Assembly: GCA_037974665.1 (NCBI GenBank)
Contig: CM075778.1
Span: 22,944,001-23,008,000, forward strand
Source: Ehretia macrophylla
Taxonomy: Eukaryota; Streptophyta; Magnoliopsida; Boraginales; Ehretiaceae
Direction: 5' to 3'
Length of the DNA stretch: 64,000 nucleotides
The position numbers were made by a program, and so were the translations under genes. Shown one piece after another: positions 35,530 to 46,512 of this stretch. The notes under the pieces were generated by a model. That model did not search any database. It was given only the letters and a program-made list of their open reading frames with translations, and had not been told where the DNA came from. Every line of letters starts with the position of its first letter. Within the stretch, counting starts at the first letter, position 1.

Positions 35530-36287
35530 CTTGCACAGGCTAAACCTAAGAATATTTCAGCTTGGAATATGAAGAGATTGATGAAAATAGTTAGGCATGG
35601 AGCACTCTCTACCTTGGATGAGCAAATACTAAACAACACACAAGAGGATGAGTCCACAAGGCAGATTAGAAGTGAATTTGAGGCCAAAGTTGCTGCAAGG
35701 AAGATTTTCCAAAATGTGGCTAAGCCTAGGTCCAAGGAAGTTGAATCTTTGATCAACCTAGCTCTGATAGTTTGTTTTTCCTGTGATGTTATTATCTTCA
35801 CACATGTTTTGCAATATATATGCAAGTTGAATCTTAAATATTTATTTTATTTTATCTCGTTTACCTGGAAGACTTGATGCGCTTCTTGCGAGAAGAGAAG
35901 TCTTTGAAGGTGATGAATATTGTTGAAGGATCCTCTGAAAGAGATAAAATCAGTAAAGCATCGCTTAAGAGCTGGGTGGTATGATGAAGATTACTTTGAA
36001 TCTCTTGTGCTCTACAATTTAATTATAACATTGATCAACTCTTGCAGAACTCTGCAGGAATATATATATGTTGTGGCATCCTATAGAATCTAGGCTGGCT
36101 AGTTTGCCTGCATTAATTGTCAAATCTCTAACATAAAAATTAAACCAAGAAACAACTAATTAATTACATATATAACAATATTTTATAATTAATTTCCTAT
36201 ATATAGGTGAATGCCTTCAGAGAATGACGAGTGCTTGCATTGACACTGAATGATACCAAAACAGCCGTCAACAAACTTCATCAGATG
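35530..36287 (+). pseudogene. MSL10-like: Captured fragment of an MSL10-like mechanosensitive channel gene (three exons)
   Basis: Plant MSL proteins (MscS family) are membrane channels opened by tension. Three exon-like blocks read as the cytosolic loop before TM5 of plasma-membrane MSLs. Exon 1, about 35530-35745: NISAWNMKRLMKIVRHG, TLDEQ, STRQIRSEFEAK, AARKIFQNVAKP. Exon 2, about 35857-35978: YLEDLMRFLREEKSLK, SERDKISKASLKSWV. Exon 3, 36207-36287: VNAFRE then LALTLNDTKTAVNKLHQM. Intron 2 keeps GT (35979) and AG (36206), and a GT follows exon 3 (36288), so it was taken from genomic DNA. Exon 3 has one in-frame stop (TGA) after VNAFRE, and the intron 1 ends are unclear. The N-terminus, all TM helices and the pore domain are missing, so it cannot make a channel. 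The family call is from memory of MSL9/MSL10-like proteins; the exact paralogue is uncertain. Confidence 0.85.
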
Positions 36288-38775
36288 GTGAATGTTTTAA
36301 TTGGTGTAATTTTTCAGAGTTCTGCCTCTATTAATTCATTGGTAGGGATATGTGACTGTCATAGGTAATGTAGCAGTGAGTGAGGTTGGCTTTCTTGATT
36401 TAGATGTTTGATCTGTTCTTCACTTGTTATAGAGGCTGCGATGGTCTTCTGCGTGTGATAGGGAAGTTCATAAAGCAAGACTTGAGATTGAAAATGCTCC
36501 AATCATAAGAAATGGTCCTGGAGCATATGCATCTGTTTTTTGAAATTACTCTTATGTTTAGAAGGTATGCATGCCTAATATCATTTCCAATCATAAGAAA
36601 CAATTTTTCTTCTTTGCATTTCCTGTCTCTGATTAATTTTGTCTAACTAGATTTTGTTTCTCGATTAAATTTTTCTATTTCTTTTCATGTGGAAACTTTT
36701 AGTACTTTGTTTATTCTTGCATGTTGTTTTGTACACCCTAATGTAAACTTGATTTGCCACCATATCCATTTTTGTTGCCTTTATGATAAAAATCAATTTA
36801 ACCTTCTTTTTTCCATCATCATACTTGTTGCATTTTGAGGTAACCTAAATGCTTCTCCTCAAAATGCTTCGTGAATCAGTATAGATTTTTGTCGGCGCCC
36901 CTTCCGGTGGTAGGAAAATTTTAAAATCTCTTTTTTCTTCTTAACATTTTAAAACCCTCTTTCACCAAATTTTCTCTCAGTATAGATTTTTTGTCGGCGC
37001 CCCTTAATAAAATTGAGTGTCTTGTGCTGGTAAATTTCACAATGAATAAGAAGACTCATCTTTCAATATGTTGGATGAGTGTGTTTTTCGTTGTGAAAAC
37101 TTTTAACAGAAGCTATGTATTTCTTCATGCTTTAATCTATGCTGGTGAAGTCTAATGACTGTTTTCTGTCTATAAGGTCTTTTCCTATCTTTACTTCTGT
37201 TTAGATTTTGGCATATCTTGACTTTTATTTTTCTTATATAATGCAGTTCCGTCAGGCTGTGGGTAGTTAGTGGTAAAGTTCTAATGAAGATGGTTGGTCA
37301 CAGTGAGGATTGTTCTGCAAAGATTTGAGAAGGTAACTTTCTTTTGATCTGACTGGCATGAAAATGTAGAATTCTTGAGAATTAAGTTGGGGGGTTTCAT
37401 CTTATACTTTAATTTTACTAATCTCATTTCTTTGTAGATTAGTTGCAAGATAAACTTCATTTCTACAACTGTCATTTTAGGCAGAAGAAACTTTAGACAC
37501 AAAAAGCTTATTTGACAACCATCATGCTGACTTATAAGCTGGTGGTGGCACTTTACTTTAGACACGTAGTCCATGGTTAGAATTTATAAAGTCGTTTGAT
37601 TGCTTTATACCCCTATTTGGCGTGGTTTAATTTCTTATCCACTTTTAATAATTTGCTCGGTTATGTGTATATGCGTGATAAGAGAGCATAATTTAAACTT
37701 GAGACCTCTTTGATCATAAGAAGTCGTTATTCGACTACTCTATCTACCCCATTCTAAGGGACTTGGTGGCATCACAATTATTTGAAACTAATAGTTAGAT
37801 CTTTTCCCTTGTCTACGTAATGTGTAGTTTGTTGAATGTTTCAATCAAAGAATGTATAATTTTTAAGCTGAGCCTCATTCATGTTAGTGTATCTATATAA
37901 ATGCATATCAATAGAAAATGGAGAAAACAGATGAAAATACTTGAGAGAAATTATAGAGTATACAAAAGGACCTTTACTAAATCTAAGATTTTACGGATCA
38001 GAAAAAAAAACTAAGAGTTTATTATTTTCATAATTTACTTTAATCAAGATCTTTTCTGGTTGTGAATAATAGAAGTTCAACCAAAAGCTCCAGATTTTTC
38101 TTAAAGGTCTATAACAAATCCTTAAAATTTCATAATTTACATATATTGTTCTCGTCTTTTGAAATTTCAGCTGCTCTTACTCTCCCTTTATCATCATGTA
38201 CATTACCTTTGAGAAAATATGCTAACGTCTAAATCAGTGTATTCTAAACCCTTCTTTAATATATTTTGTTTGTTGTGTAGGAAAATTTGACGAAAGATGA
38301 TTCAAGACAACAATTTTTGTGCATCCTGAGAATGCTCCCATAGCGTGCAATTCATGTGTGTCTTAGAAAACATGGATTGGAAATTTCTCAACTTGGTCTT
38401 CAACCCAATAATGGCTTGACATGGTTAATGAAAAAGAGAAAAAGTGACGAATGAGTTCACAAGTGAGTTAAAAAATGGGTGCATCTACGAACTCCACTGA
38501 AGGACAACAACCCACAAAGTGAGCGAGATCACCAATTAGTAGATCATTTTAGGTTTTTTTTCGTAAATGTAAAATATTAGTTTTGTATAGTATTTTATAT
38601 TTCTTTTGTAAATTTACTATAAATATAATTTATATATTTAATTTTAATTTTTTGTAAATTTTAATTGTTTTAAATTTTTGCATGTATATTTAATTTTTAT
38701 TTTTTGTAAATATTAATTTTTATATTTTATATTTTAAAATTATATATTTTATATTTTTTAAATTAAATAATTAAT
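36288..38775. other. CACTA interior with possible further captured pieces
   Basis: Mostly AT-rich, intron-like DNA. Three short exon-like patches follow AG acceptors: 36433-36545 (TTATAG before AGGCTGCG), about 37245-37335 (TGCAG before TTCCGTCAGG, GTAAC after GAGAAG) and about 38280-38460 (GTGTAG before GAAAATTTG). None gives a protein I recognise, and none continues the MSL protein into TM5/TM6. An exact-arm direct repeat (36877-36903 and 36978-37005) sits in the middle. From about 38560 the DNA becomes very T/A-rich. Confidence 0.5.
36877..37005. repeat. Direct repeat of 27-28 bp
   Basis: CAGTATAGATTTTT(T)GTCGG, followed by CGCCCCTT, occurs twice about 101 bp apart. The copies differ only by one T in a T-run. 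The GC-rich half stands out from the surrounding AT-rich DNA. The origin is unknown. Confidence 0.85.
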
Positions 38776-39103
38776 TGGCTACCCAAAATGTTACGGATTG
38801 GCTACAGATATTTAGCGACAATTGGCTATGGATTGACTACCATATCAATTCGTAGCTGCGGGTAATGGTCGATTTATGACTGAAGTGGCTACGGTTTTGT
38901 TACGGATGTTAATAATTAATAAAAAAAAATCAAAATTTGAGTTGGCTATGGATAGGTTACAGATTGGCTACTAAATCGGTGGCTATCGAAATTCTACGGA
39001 TATTAATCCGTAGTTGTGAGCTACGAATGATTTACGATTGAAACGATTTCGGATTTGTTACGGACGTTAATAATTAATATAAAAAATAATTTAGTTGGTT
39101 ACG
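38776..39103. repeat. CACTA right subterminal region, inner part
   Basis: Dense GGCTACGG-, GTTACGGAT- and GGCTATGGA-type motifs mirror the left end. The block continues at 46012 on the far side of the nested LTR element. The 5 bases before that element (TTACG, 39099-39103) are its target site. Confidence 0.85.
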
Positions 39104-41830
39104 TGTGATAATCCGAACCTGGTATGCATTTAGTGACATTTAACTGCATTTAATTAAATGTTTAATTAGTTAAATAATTCATTTTGCACTATTTTAATAT
39201 TTCTTTTAGAAGCATTCAATAATTTTTTTTTATATTGATTAATTAAAAGATTATTACCTATTTTTATTACTTATAGAAATTGGATTTACTTTCTTGTATT
39301 TAATTAAGTGTCATCTTAAATGTTACTATTTCATTGTATTTGATTACGTGTTTATATTAATTTGTTCATTCATATCTTAGCTTTAATTTCATAATTATTT
39401 AAAATATTCTAGAAATAATTAAATTAATTATTTTAAATGAATATTGATTATTTTGATTATTTTAATAATCGGTTTAATTTTCTTGCATTTAATTACTCGG
39501 TTTTCAATTAAATGAGAAAAGTAACTCCGAGTCGGAGTGAATTTTAAACTATTCTACTATTCTACTTTTCAAAAATTACAGTTTTATATTATTGTTCATC
39601 ATTTAATTAGCGATCGTTTATTGACCGTTTGATCATAGCATTTTGAAAATGAAAGTTAGAAGAATATTTCTTGGATTTCGTGAATAGCGTTTCTAGTTTA
39701 ATTTAGCTAGTTTTAGTTGGTTTTCATTAAAATTGCATTGTTTTAACTTGAATTAGACTAAATGCTAATTAAATAAGTTTATTTGACCATTTTTAACTTA
39801 AGCTTGATTTTGCAAAAGACCAAAATGCCCTTGTCACCTTATAAAACAAAAAAACAAGCCAAAATTGTCAAAAAACAAATTGCCAAATTCCCCCCAAGTC
39901 ACCCCCCCCCCCCCTTGGCCAAAACTCAAAGGAAAAAGAAAGAAAATTTGATTTTGCATTTTTAGGCCAAAATCTTGCGTGGAATCGGACGAGGATCGTG
40001 GCTCGGGTCCTTGCGGGTGTTGGTCTTCAATATTTGTGAGGGTTTTCACGTTTTGTGCATTTTTATTTGAATTTGATTTTTGATTCAATTTTTCAGATTT
40101 GATATTTATTGCGTTATAATGCCTGTTAATGCTTGAAATAACTTCCTTAGGGTTCGTAGAGCATTGCTTGTTAGTTATTTAGCGATTTTTATGGCTAAAA
40201 ATGCAAATTTGAAATTGGGGAAGAGTAATGAATAGTGATTTTAAATAGTAAAACCCTAGAATTTCGGATTTTGATCCGAATTGCGATTTCTTGATTTAGA
40301 TAGGTGCCATTGCTAATAGAAAGATAAAATGTGCAATAAAAACGAACCGGCCTTTGTTAAAATTGAAAAATAGACAAAGAAACGTAAAGGGGTCATTTGA
40401 CAAAGAGTTGACCGTGCTCAAATTGAGTTGGGGGTTTTGCTATTGAGGGCATGGAAGCACTTTTGGCGCTGTTGTGGCATTGATTGAATGACCGATTAGC
40501 ATAGTTGTAGTTCAAATGCAGTAGGTGGAAGTGAAGTTTCGTGACATAGAAACGTGCCTTGTAGTGCCTAGGTGAATGTAGTGAAATCGGTTTCCTAATC
40601 CCGTAGCTCGTTTGCTCGTAATTGGCTTTGGAAGTTAGGGATTGAATAGTGATATTTGTTGTTATCGTGTTTGAACTGCTATTATATGTTTAATTGATGT
40701 TCTTGTTGAAGTTAATGATAATCATTCTTGAAAAGTTAATTGATTACTATTATTGATTGTAAATGCTTGATATCTTGTTTATCGCCACTAATCTGCACTT
40801 TCGTGCTATCGCTCGTTTATTGTTTGTATCTCGTATTACATTGTATAGTATCAGGTGCGTGAGTGATGGGCCTCTCTGGGCAGTCTCGGGCTGCCAGGGT
40901 TGGTTTGCTCTAGCTCTGTGTCCTATTCCCATTCTCGCTAGGGGTGCCGCCTTGGGAGATTTGGGTCGTAGATGTGTCGGGGTACATCCGGAGTACACCC
41001 AGTGGATGTTATAAGTTGGTTGCATGCTTATTATCATCGTTGTCAACATCAAGTTCGAGATTGATGTATCGCTCGTGAAATGGTACATTACTCGTAAGAG
41101 TGAACCACAACCTTCAAAGTGTGGTATAGCTTTGATGGGTTGTGTTAATGTTTTCTTTAATTGTTTATTGTATTGTTGTTTATATTGATTGTTGTTCTTA
41201 TTGGATATATTGCTAAACTGTCTTATTTGCATTGCACGACTTTCTTTCTCTCCACCTCGATATCTGTCTCGCCCTCACTGAGTATACGTGTTGTGTATAC
41301 TCACTCCTCACCACCACATTTTAGGAAATACCATGTTAGCTAGAAAGTTCGTGGTTACGTGATAGATCGTACTTGAAGAGTTGCCTTGCGTGCTATGTGG
41401 CTTGAGTTGTCAAAGATGAAAAGATGTATGTTTCATGTGATGTATGTATTTAGTATTAAAAGTTATGTAATTAACTTAACTAGGTTTATTAGAATGGTAT
41501 GATAGTCTATTTTATGAAATAGGTTAGTATAGTTTAATTACCAAGCATGAATGTACTTGTCAAAGATGAGAAGAGAGGTTAGCTTTTAAATTGAAAATGT
41601 ATATTTACTTGTATTCGCTTGTTGAGAACCGAGGCTCGGATGGCCTTGAGGAATTTTGAATGGTTGGACACGGTGCTGGTCCACTTATATGCTGTCACAT
41701 GTTTGCATTTTGCTTAGAAACAGGGGAGACTCCGTTCGTTTTCCCTAAAAATTATGCCCGGGTTTGGAATTGGGTTGTGATTAGATTGATTGATAGAACT
41801 CCCGGTCCCGAGAGGGATCGGGGTGTTACA
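39104..41830 (+). repeat. Family A 5' LTR
   Basis: The LTR is 2727 bp, from TGTGATAATCCGAACC to ATCGGGGTGTTACA. It aligns with 43251-46006 throughout. It contains a 13-base C tract (39902-39914) where the 3' LTR has 20, and lacks a stretch of about 28 bp present in the 3' LTR near 44683. Confidence 0.95.
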
Positions 41831-41832
41831 GG

Positions 41833-41844
41833 TGGTATTAGAGC
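41833..41844 (+). promoter_or_regulatory. Primer-binding site of the coding-free element
   Basis: TGGTATTAGAGC begins two bases after the 5' LTR. It differs at one base from the initiator-Met tRNA match used by plant gypsy and copia elements. Confidence 0.9.
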
Positions 41845-43237
41845 TTGTTTAGCTCATAAGCCGGGACAGGGTCCTCGGTCTGGTGGGTAGTGACCCTTGA
41901 ATGTGTGCTTGTTAGGAGTGTTTTGAAAGTGTGTGCCTGTATGTGAGATTGTGTGTCTTGAATTGAATGTGTGTATCTATGTGATATAGTTATGTATTAT
42001 GTGCTAAATGTGTGCTAAGTGAAGTGAAGTGTCTAGTTGTACATTGAATTGACCTCGTGAATCGAATCGACCTCGTGAATTGTTATTTAGTTGGAGTATT
42101 GCTTGTAATGTGTGTATTGGAATGCCTTGAATTGGTTATGCCATGATATGAATTGATTATGTTGTGCTTGACTTGATTATCGTGCTTGAGTGACTTTGTT
42201 GAATAAACTATTTTATAAACTTGCTTGCATAATAGTTTAAAGCATGTGTGTATAAATGTGATATATTGGCATTCATACATGTCCTATTGAAATGGTAAGA
42301 AAGACTTCTTCCTTCCCCTGAAGAGAAGTGGTTAGTAGCAGGCCCTCCAAGTTATGTGGATTGACGGGAATGAGCAGTGCTTGACTAGGCCTTTATTTAG
42401 GAGTTGACATTTATAGTTGGAGTTTGTTTATTGGGGTTCCTCTAGGGTTATCTCCTATGCTTAGTATAAATAACTTTCTTTGGAGTTCTACATGATTATT
42501 CTTTGGAGCATTCTTTGGTTTTCTTATTGAGTATTCTTTGGAAACTTCTGTTGGCACTTCTTGGTGGATTTGGCAATCGGAATTCTTATTGGACTTACTA
42601 CATAATATTATCTACAATATCTCTACTCTAGTCTTTCTTGATATTTTATCGGCAATCATGATTGGAATTCTTCAATAGTATATGGTGCACCTGCACGACA
42701 TTCCCTCTGGTATTTTACTCAATATTCGGTAGCAATATTATTTTGGAAATCTACTTGGTTATTCAGCTTGGTGTTCATTCATGGACTTTTGATAAGTATA
42801 TATATGTTGGCGTACATTTTGGATTCCCTATTCAGATGCTTCTTGAGCTATATTTTGGAAGACTTCCTTGAAACTTCTGTAATATGATTGACTGGATTTC
42901 TTGTCTGGAGTCTTCCTGAGCAGTACTTGGGTTCTCGTTTAGACTCTACTTCAGACTGTTTATTGGTATGTTCTCGGTACTTTTAGTTGGGATTCTATTA
43001 TGATATTCATGTCTAGTAAGATTTTTATTTGGAGTTCTATTTGGTATTCTCTAGAGCCTTTATTTGGCCTTATTATTTTGGAATTTTCGGGCAGTACTAC
43101 TCGGGTTTCTTAGATTGGTTTTCTTCGGATGTCCTTATGTAGTGTCTTGCTCAGCAACCGATGAAGATTAGTCAAATTTGGATGTCAGATGATGCAGAGT
43201 CCTACTGGAAGAAGAATTGCGAGGACGCAATTATTTT
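41845..43237 (+). other. Internal region without genes, partly made of a degenerate ~20-bp repeat
   Basis: The first 440 bp resemble a gypsy leader (GTGTGT-rich). From about 42470 to 43150 the DNA is built from loose repeats of TTGGAGTTCT / TTGGAATTCT / CTTGG-type words. The longest frames are short and match nothing known. The end (AATTGCGAGGACGCAATTAT, 43215-43234) resembles the post-chromodomain tail of Tekay-type elements, hinting at its parent. Confidence 0.75.
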
Positions 43238-43250
43238 AAGGGGGGAAGGA
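43238..43250 (+). promoter_or_regulatory. Polypurine tract of the coding-free element
   Basis: AAGGGGGGAAGGA directly abuts the TG of the 3' LTR, the expected plus-strand primer. Confidence 0.9.
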
Positions 43251-46006
43251 TGTGATAACCCGAACCCGGCATGCATTTAGTGGCATTTAACTGCATTTAA
43301 TTAAATGTTTAATTAGTTAAATCATCAATTTTGCACTATTTTGATATTTCTTTTAGAAGCATTCAATAATTTTTTTTATATTGATTAATTAAAAGATTAT
43401 CACCTATTTTTATTATTTATAGAAATTGGATTTACTTTCTTGTATTTAATTAAGTGTCATCTTAAATGTTAGTATTTCATTGCATTTGATTACGTGTTTA
43501 TATTAACTTGTTCATTCGTATCTTAGTATTAATTTCATAATTCTTTAAAATATTCTAGAAATAATTAAATTAATTATTTTTAAATAAATATTGATTATTT
43601 TGATTATTTTAATAATCGGTTTAATTTTCTTGCATTTAATTACTCGGTTTTCAATTAAATGAGAAAAGTAACTCTGAGTCGGAGTGAATTTTAAACTATT
43701 CTACTATTCTACTTTTCAAAAATTACAGTTTTATATTATTGTTCATCATTTGATTAGCGATCGTTTATTGACCGTTCGATCGTAGCATTTCGAAAATGAA
43801 AGTTAGAAGAATATTTCTTGGATTTCGTGAATAGCGTTTCTAGTTTAATTTAGCTAGTTTTAGTTGGTTTTTATTAAAATTGCATTGTTTTAACTTGAAT
43901 TAGACTAAATGCTAATTAAATAAGCTTATTTGACCATTTTTAACTTAAGCTTGATTTTGCAAAAGAACAAAATGCCCTTGTCACCTTATAAAACAAAAAA
44001 ACAAGCCAAAATTGTCAAAAAACAAATTGCCAAATTTCCCCCAAGTCCCCCCCCCCCCCCCCCCCCTTGGCCAAAACTCAAAGGAAAAAGAAAGAAAAAT
44101 TGATTTTGCATTTTTAGGCCAAAATCTTGCGTGGAATCGGACGAGGATCGTGGCTCGGGTCCTTGTGGGTCTTGGTCTTCAATCTCTGTGAGGGTTTTCA
44201 CGTTTTTGTGCATTTTTATTTGAATTTGATTTTTGATTCAATTTTTTAGATTTGATATTTATTGCGTTATAATGCCTGTTAATGCTTGAAATAACTTCCT
44301 TAGGATTCGTAGAGCATTGCTTGTTAGTTATTTAGCGATTTTTACTACTAGAAACACAAATTTGAAATTGGGGAAGAACAATAAATAGTGATTTTGAATA
44401 GTAAAACCCTAGAATTTCGGATTTTGATCCGAATTGCGATTTCTTGATTTGGATAGGTGCCATTGCTAATAGAAAGATAAAATGTGCAATAAAAACGGAC
44501 CGGCCTTTGTTAAAACTGAAAATTAGACAAAGAAACGTAAAGGGGCCATTTGACCAAGAGTTGACTGTGCTTGAATTGAGTTAGGGGTTTTGCTATTGAG
44601 GGCATGGAAGTACTTTTGGCGCTGTTGTGGCGTTGATTAAATGACCGGTTAACATAACTGTAGTTCAAACGCAGTAGGTGGACTTTCGGGCTTCGGTTGG
44701 AAAAGTGAGGTTTCGTGACATAGAAATGTGCCTTGTAGTGCCTAGGTGAATGTAGTGAAATCGGTTTCCTAATCCCGTAGCTCGTTTGCTCGTAATTGCC
44801 TTTGGAATTTAGGGATTGAATAGTGATATTTGTCGTTATCGTGTTTGAACTGCTATTACATGTTTAATTGATGTTCTTGTTGAAGTTAATGATAATCATG
44901 ATTGAAAAGTTAATTGATTGCTATTATTGATTGTAAATGCTTGATATCTTGTTTATCGCCACTAATCTGCACTTTCGTGCTATCGGTCGTTTATTGCTTG
45001 TATCTCGTATTGCATTGCATAGTGTCAGGCGCGTGAGTGATGGGCCTCTCTGGGCAGTCTCGGGCTACCAGGGTTGGTTTGCTCTATCTCCGTGTCCTAT
45101 TCCCATTCTTGCTAGGGGTGCCGCCCTGAGAGATTTGGGTCGTAGATGTGTCGGGGTACATCCGGAGTACACCCAGTGGATGTTATAAGGTGGTTGCGCG
45201 CTTATTGTCATCGTTGTCAACATCAAGCTCGAGATTGATGTATTGCTCGTGAAATGGTACATTGCTCGTAAGAGTAAACCATAGCCTTCAAAGTGTGGTA
45301 TATCTTTGATGGGTTGTGTTAATGTTTTCTTTAATTGTTTATTGTATTGTTGTTTATATTGATTGTTGTTCTTATCGGATATTTTGTTTAACTGTCTTAT
45401 TTTCATTGCACGACTTTCTTTCTTTCCACCTCGATATCTGTCTCGCCCTCACTGAGTATACGTATTGTGTATACTCACTCCTCACCACCACATTTCAGGA
45501 AATTCCATGTTAGCTGGAAAGTTCGTGGTTATGTGATAGATCGTGCTTGAAGAGTTGCCTTGCGTGCTATGTGGCTTGAGTTGTCAAAGATGCAAAGATG
45601 TATGTTTCATGTGATGTATGTATTTAGTGTTAAAAGTTATGTAATTAACTTAACTAGGTTTATTAGAATGGTATGATAGTCTATTTTATGCAATAGGTTA
45701 TTATAGTTTAATTGCCAAGCATGAATGTACTTGTCAAAGATGATAAGAGATAGGTTAGCTTTTAAACTGTAAATGTATATTTACTTGTGTTCGCTTGTTG
45801 AGAACCGAGGCTCGGATGGCCTTGAGGAATTTTGAATAGTTGGACACGGTGCTGGTCTACTTATATGCTGTCACAGATTTGCATTTTGCCTAGAAACAGG
45901 GGAGACTTCGTTCGTTTTCCCTAAAAATTATGCCCGGGTTTGGAATTGGGTTGTGATTAGATTGATTGATAGAACTCCTAGTCCCGAGAGGGATCGGGGT
46001 GTTACA
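43251..46006 (+). repeat. Family A 3' LTR
   Basis: The LTR is 2756 bp, from TGTGATAACCCGAACC to ATCGGGGTGTTACA, about 97% like the 5' LTR by eye. It has a 20-base C tract (44047-44066). It is also related to the solo LTR at 5146-7720 and the LTR at 62412. Confidence 0.95.
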
Positions 46007-46011
46007 CTACG

Positions 46012-46223
46012 GATTAGCTACGACTATTTTTCTACGGAAGTTGTAAAAAATAAATACAAATTAATTTTCGGAATTGGCTACGAATGAGCTACAAAATATC
46101 AAATTGGCAATGGGACTTTTTACTACGGATGATATTCCGTAGCCTAGCGGTCGCCCGTTCCAATTTGACTATTGTTAGGTTACGAATTTTGACCGTCGCC
46201 TCAACCTTTTTTTTCTTGTAATG
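46012..46223. repeat. CACTA right subterminal region, outer part, and terminal inverted repeat
   Basis: This continues the motif-rich block after the nested element (GGATTAGCTACG, GGCTACGAATG, TCCGTAGCC). The last 31 bases (46193-46223) are the right terminal inverted repeat, ending CTTGTAATG, followed by the TTG duplication. Confidence 0.9.
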
Positions 46224-46444
46224 TTGGACACGACATCAGTTTGCTGCCATGGCTGAATCTTCATCGCCTATTTTTGATTATTTGATTAATGAATATACTT
46301 AACGATAACCACCGTCACCTAACTAATTATTTTACTGGAACAATCTGCTTGGGAATCGAAATTACGAAACAATACCCATCTAAAGTAACAATTTTGCGAT
46401 GAAGGTGAGGAGGTTTTTATTTAAAATAGCATGTTTTTTTAACG

Positions 46445-46512
46445 TGATTATATGTCACTGTATAACCAATGTTTATATGTCACCGTATAACTAATGTTTA
46501 TATGTCATTACA
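46445..46512. repeat. Short tandem repeat, ~31-bp unit
   Basis: Three imperfect units share TTATATGTCA(C/T)(T/C)(G/A) and (TATAAC)(C/T)AATG, in direct orientation. Confidence 0.8.

Larger units (their letters stand above)
39104..46006 (+). mobile_element. Coding-free LTR retrotransposon (Tekay-like family A, LARD-like)
   Basis: Two full LTRs (39104-41830 and 43251-46006) enclose only 1420 bp. A near-perfect duplication flanks the element (TTACG 39099-39103, CTACG 46007-46011). Primer site TGGTATTAGAGC (41833-41844) and polypurine tract AAGGGGGGAAGGA (43238-43250) are in place. No gag or pol is recognised, so it must have borrowed proteins, probably from a Tekay/Del-type chromovirus: its LTR ends and polypurine tract resemble those of the gypsy element at 48.7-56 kb. 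The LTRs differ at roughly 3% by eye, suggesting around a million years, the youngest datable event here. Structurally it looks whole, but as a non-autonomous element it has nothing to encode. Confidence 0.9.
30389..46223. mobile_element. CACTA (En/Spm-type) transposon with captured gene fragments, non-autonomous
   Basis: The left end CACTACAAGAAG and right end CTTGTAATG are inverted and continue into a shared GGCGACGG block, giving terminal inverted repeats of about 28-31 bp with small differences. A 3-bp duplication, TTG, flanks it (30386-30388, 46224-46226), as expected for CACTA elements. The subterminal regions are packed with GGCTACGGA/TCCGTAGCC and GTTACGGAT motifs in both orientations, the usual transposase-binding arrangement. 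Without the nested LTR element (39104-46006 and one duplication) it is about 8.9 kb. I see no transposase (TNPD/TNPA-like) reading, so it would need a helper. It carries an MSL10-like gene fragment and a tandem palindromic array. The orientation of the original is unknown. Confidence 0.93.

Noticed and set aside
35530-36287. A functional MSL channel gene
   Set aside because: Only the loop exons are present. No transmembrane helices or MscS domain are found within several kb, one exon has an in-frame stop, and the fragment sits wholly inside a transposon.
39783-40088. Proline-rich or asparagine-rich small proteins at the poly-C tract, also in the 3' LTR copy near 43986-44213
   Set aside because: Short frames on both strands created by low-complexity DNA inside the LTRs. 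There is no conserved protein and they lie across a homopolymer.
30389-46223. Helitron or Mutator element instead of CACTA
   Set aside because: The CACTACAAGAA ends, inverted termini of about 30 bp, a 3-bp duplication and dense subterminal motifs fit CACTA. Helitrons lack inverted ends and duplications, and Mutator elements make 8-11 bp duplications.
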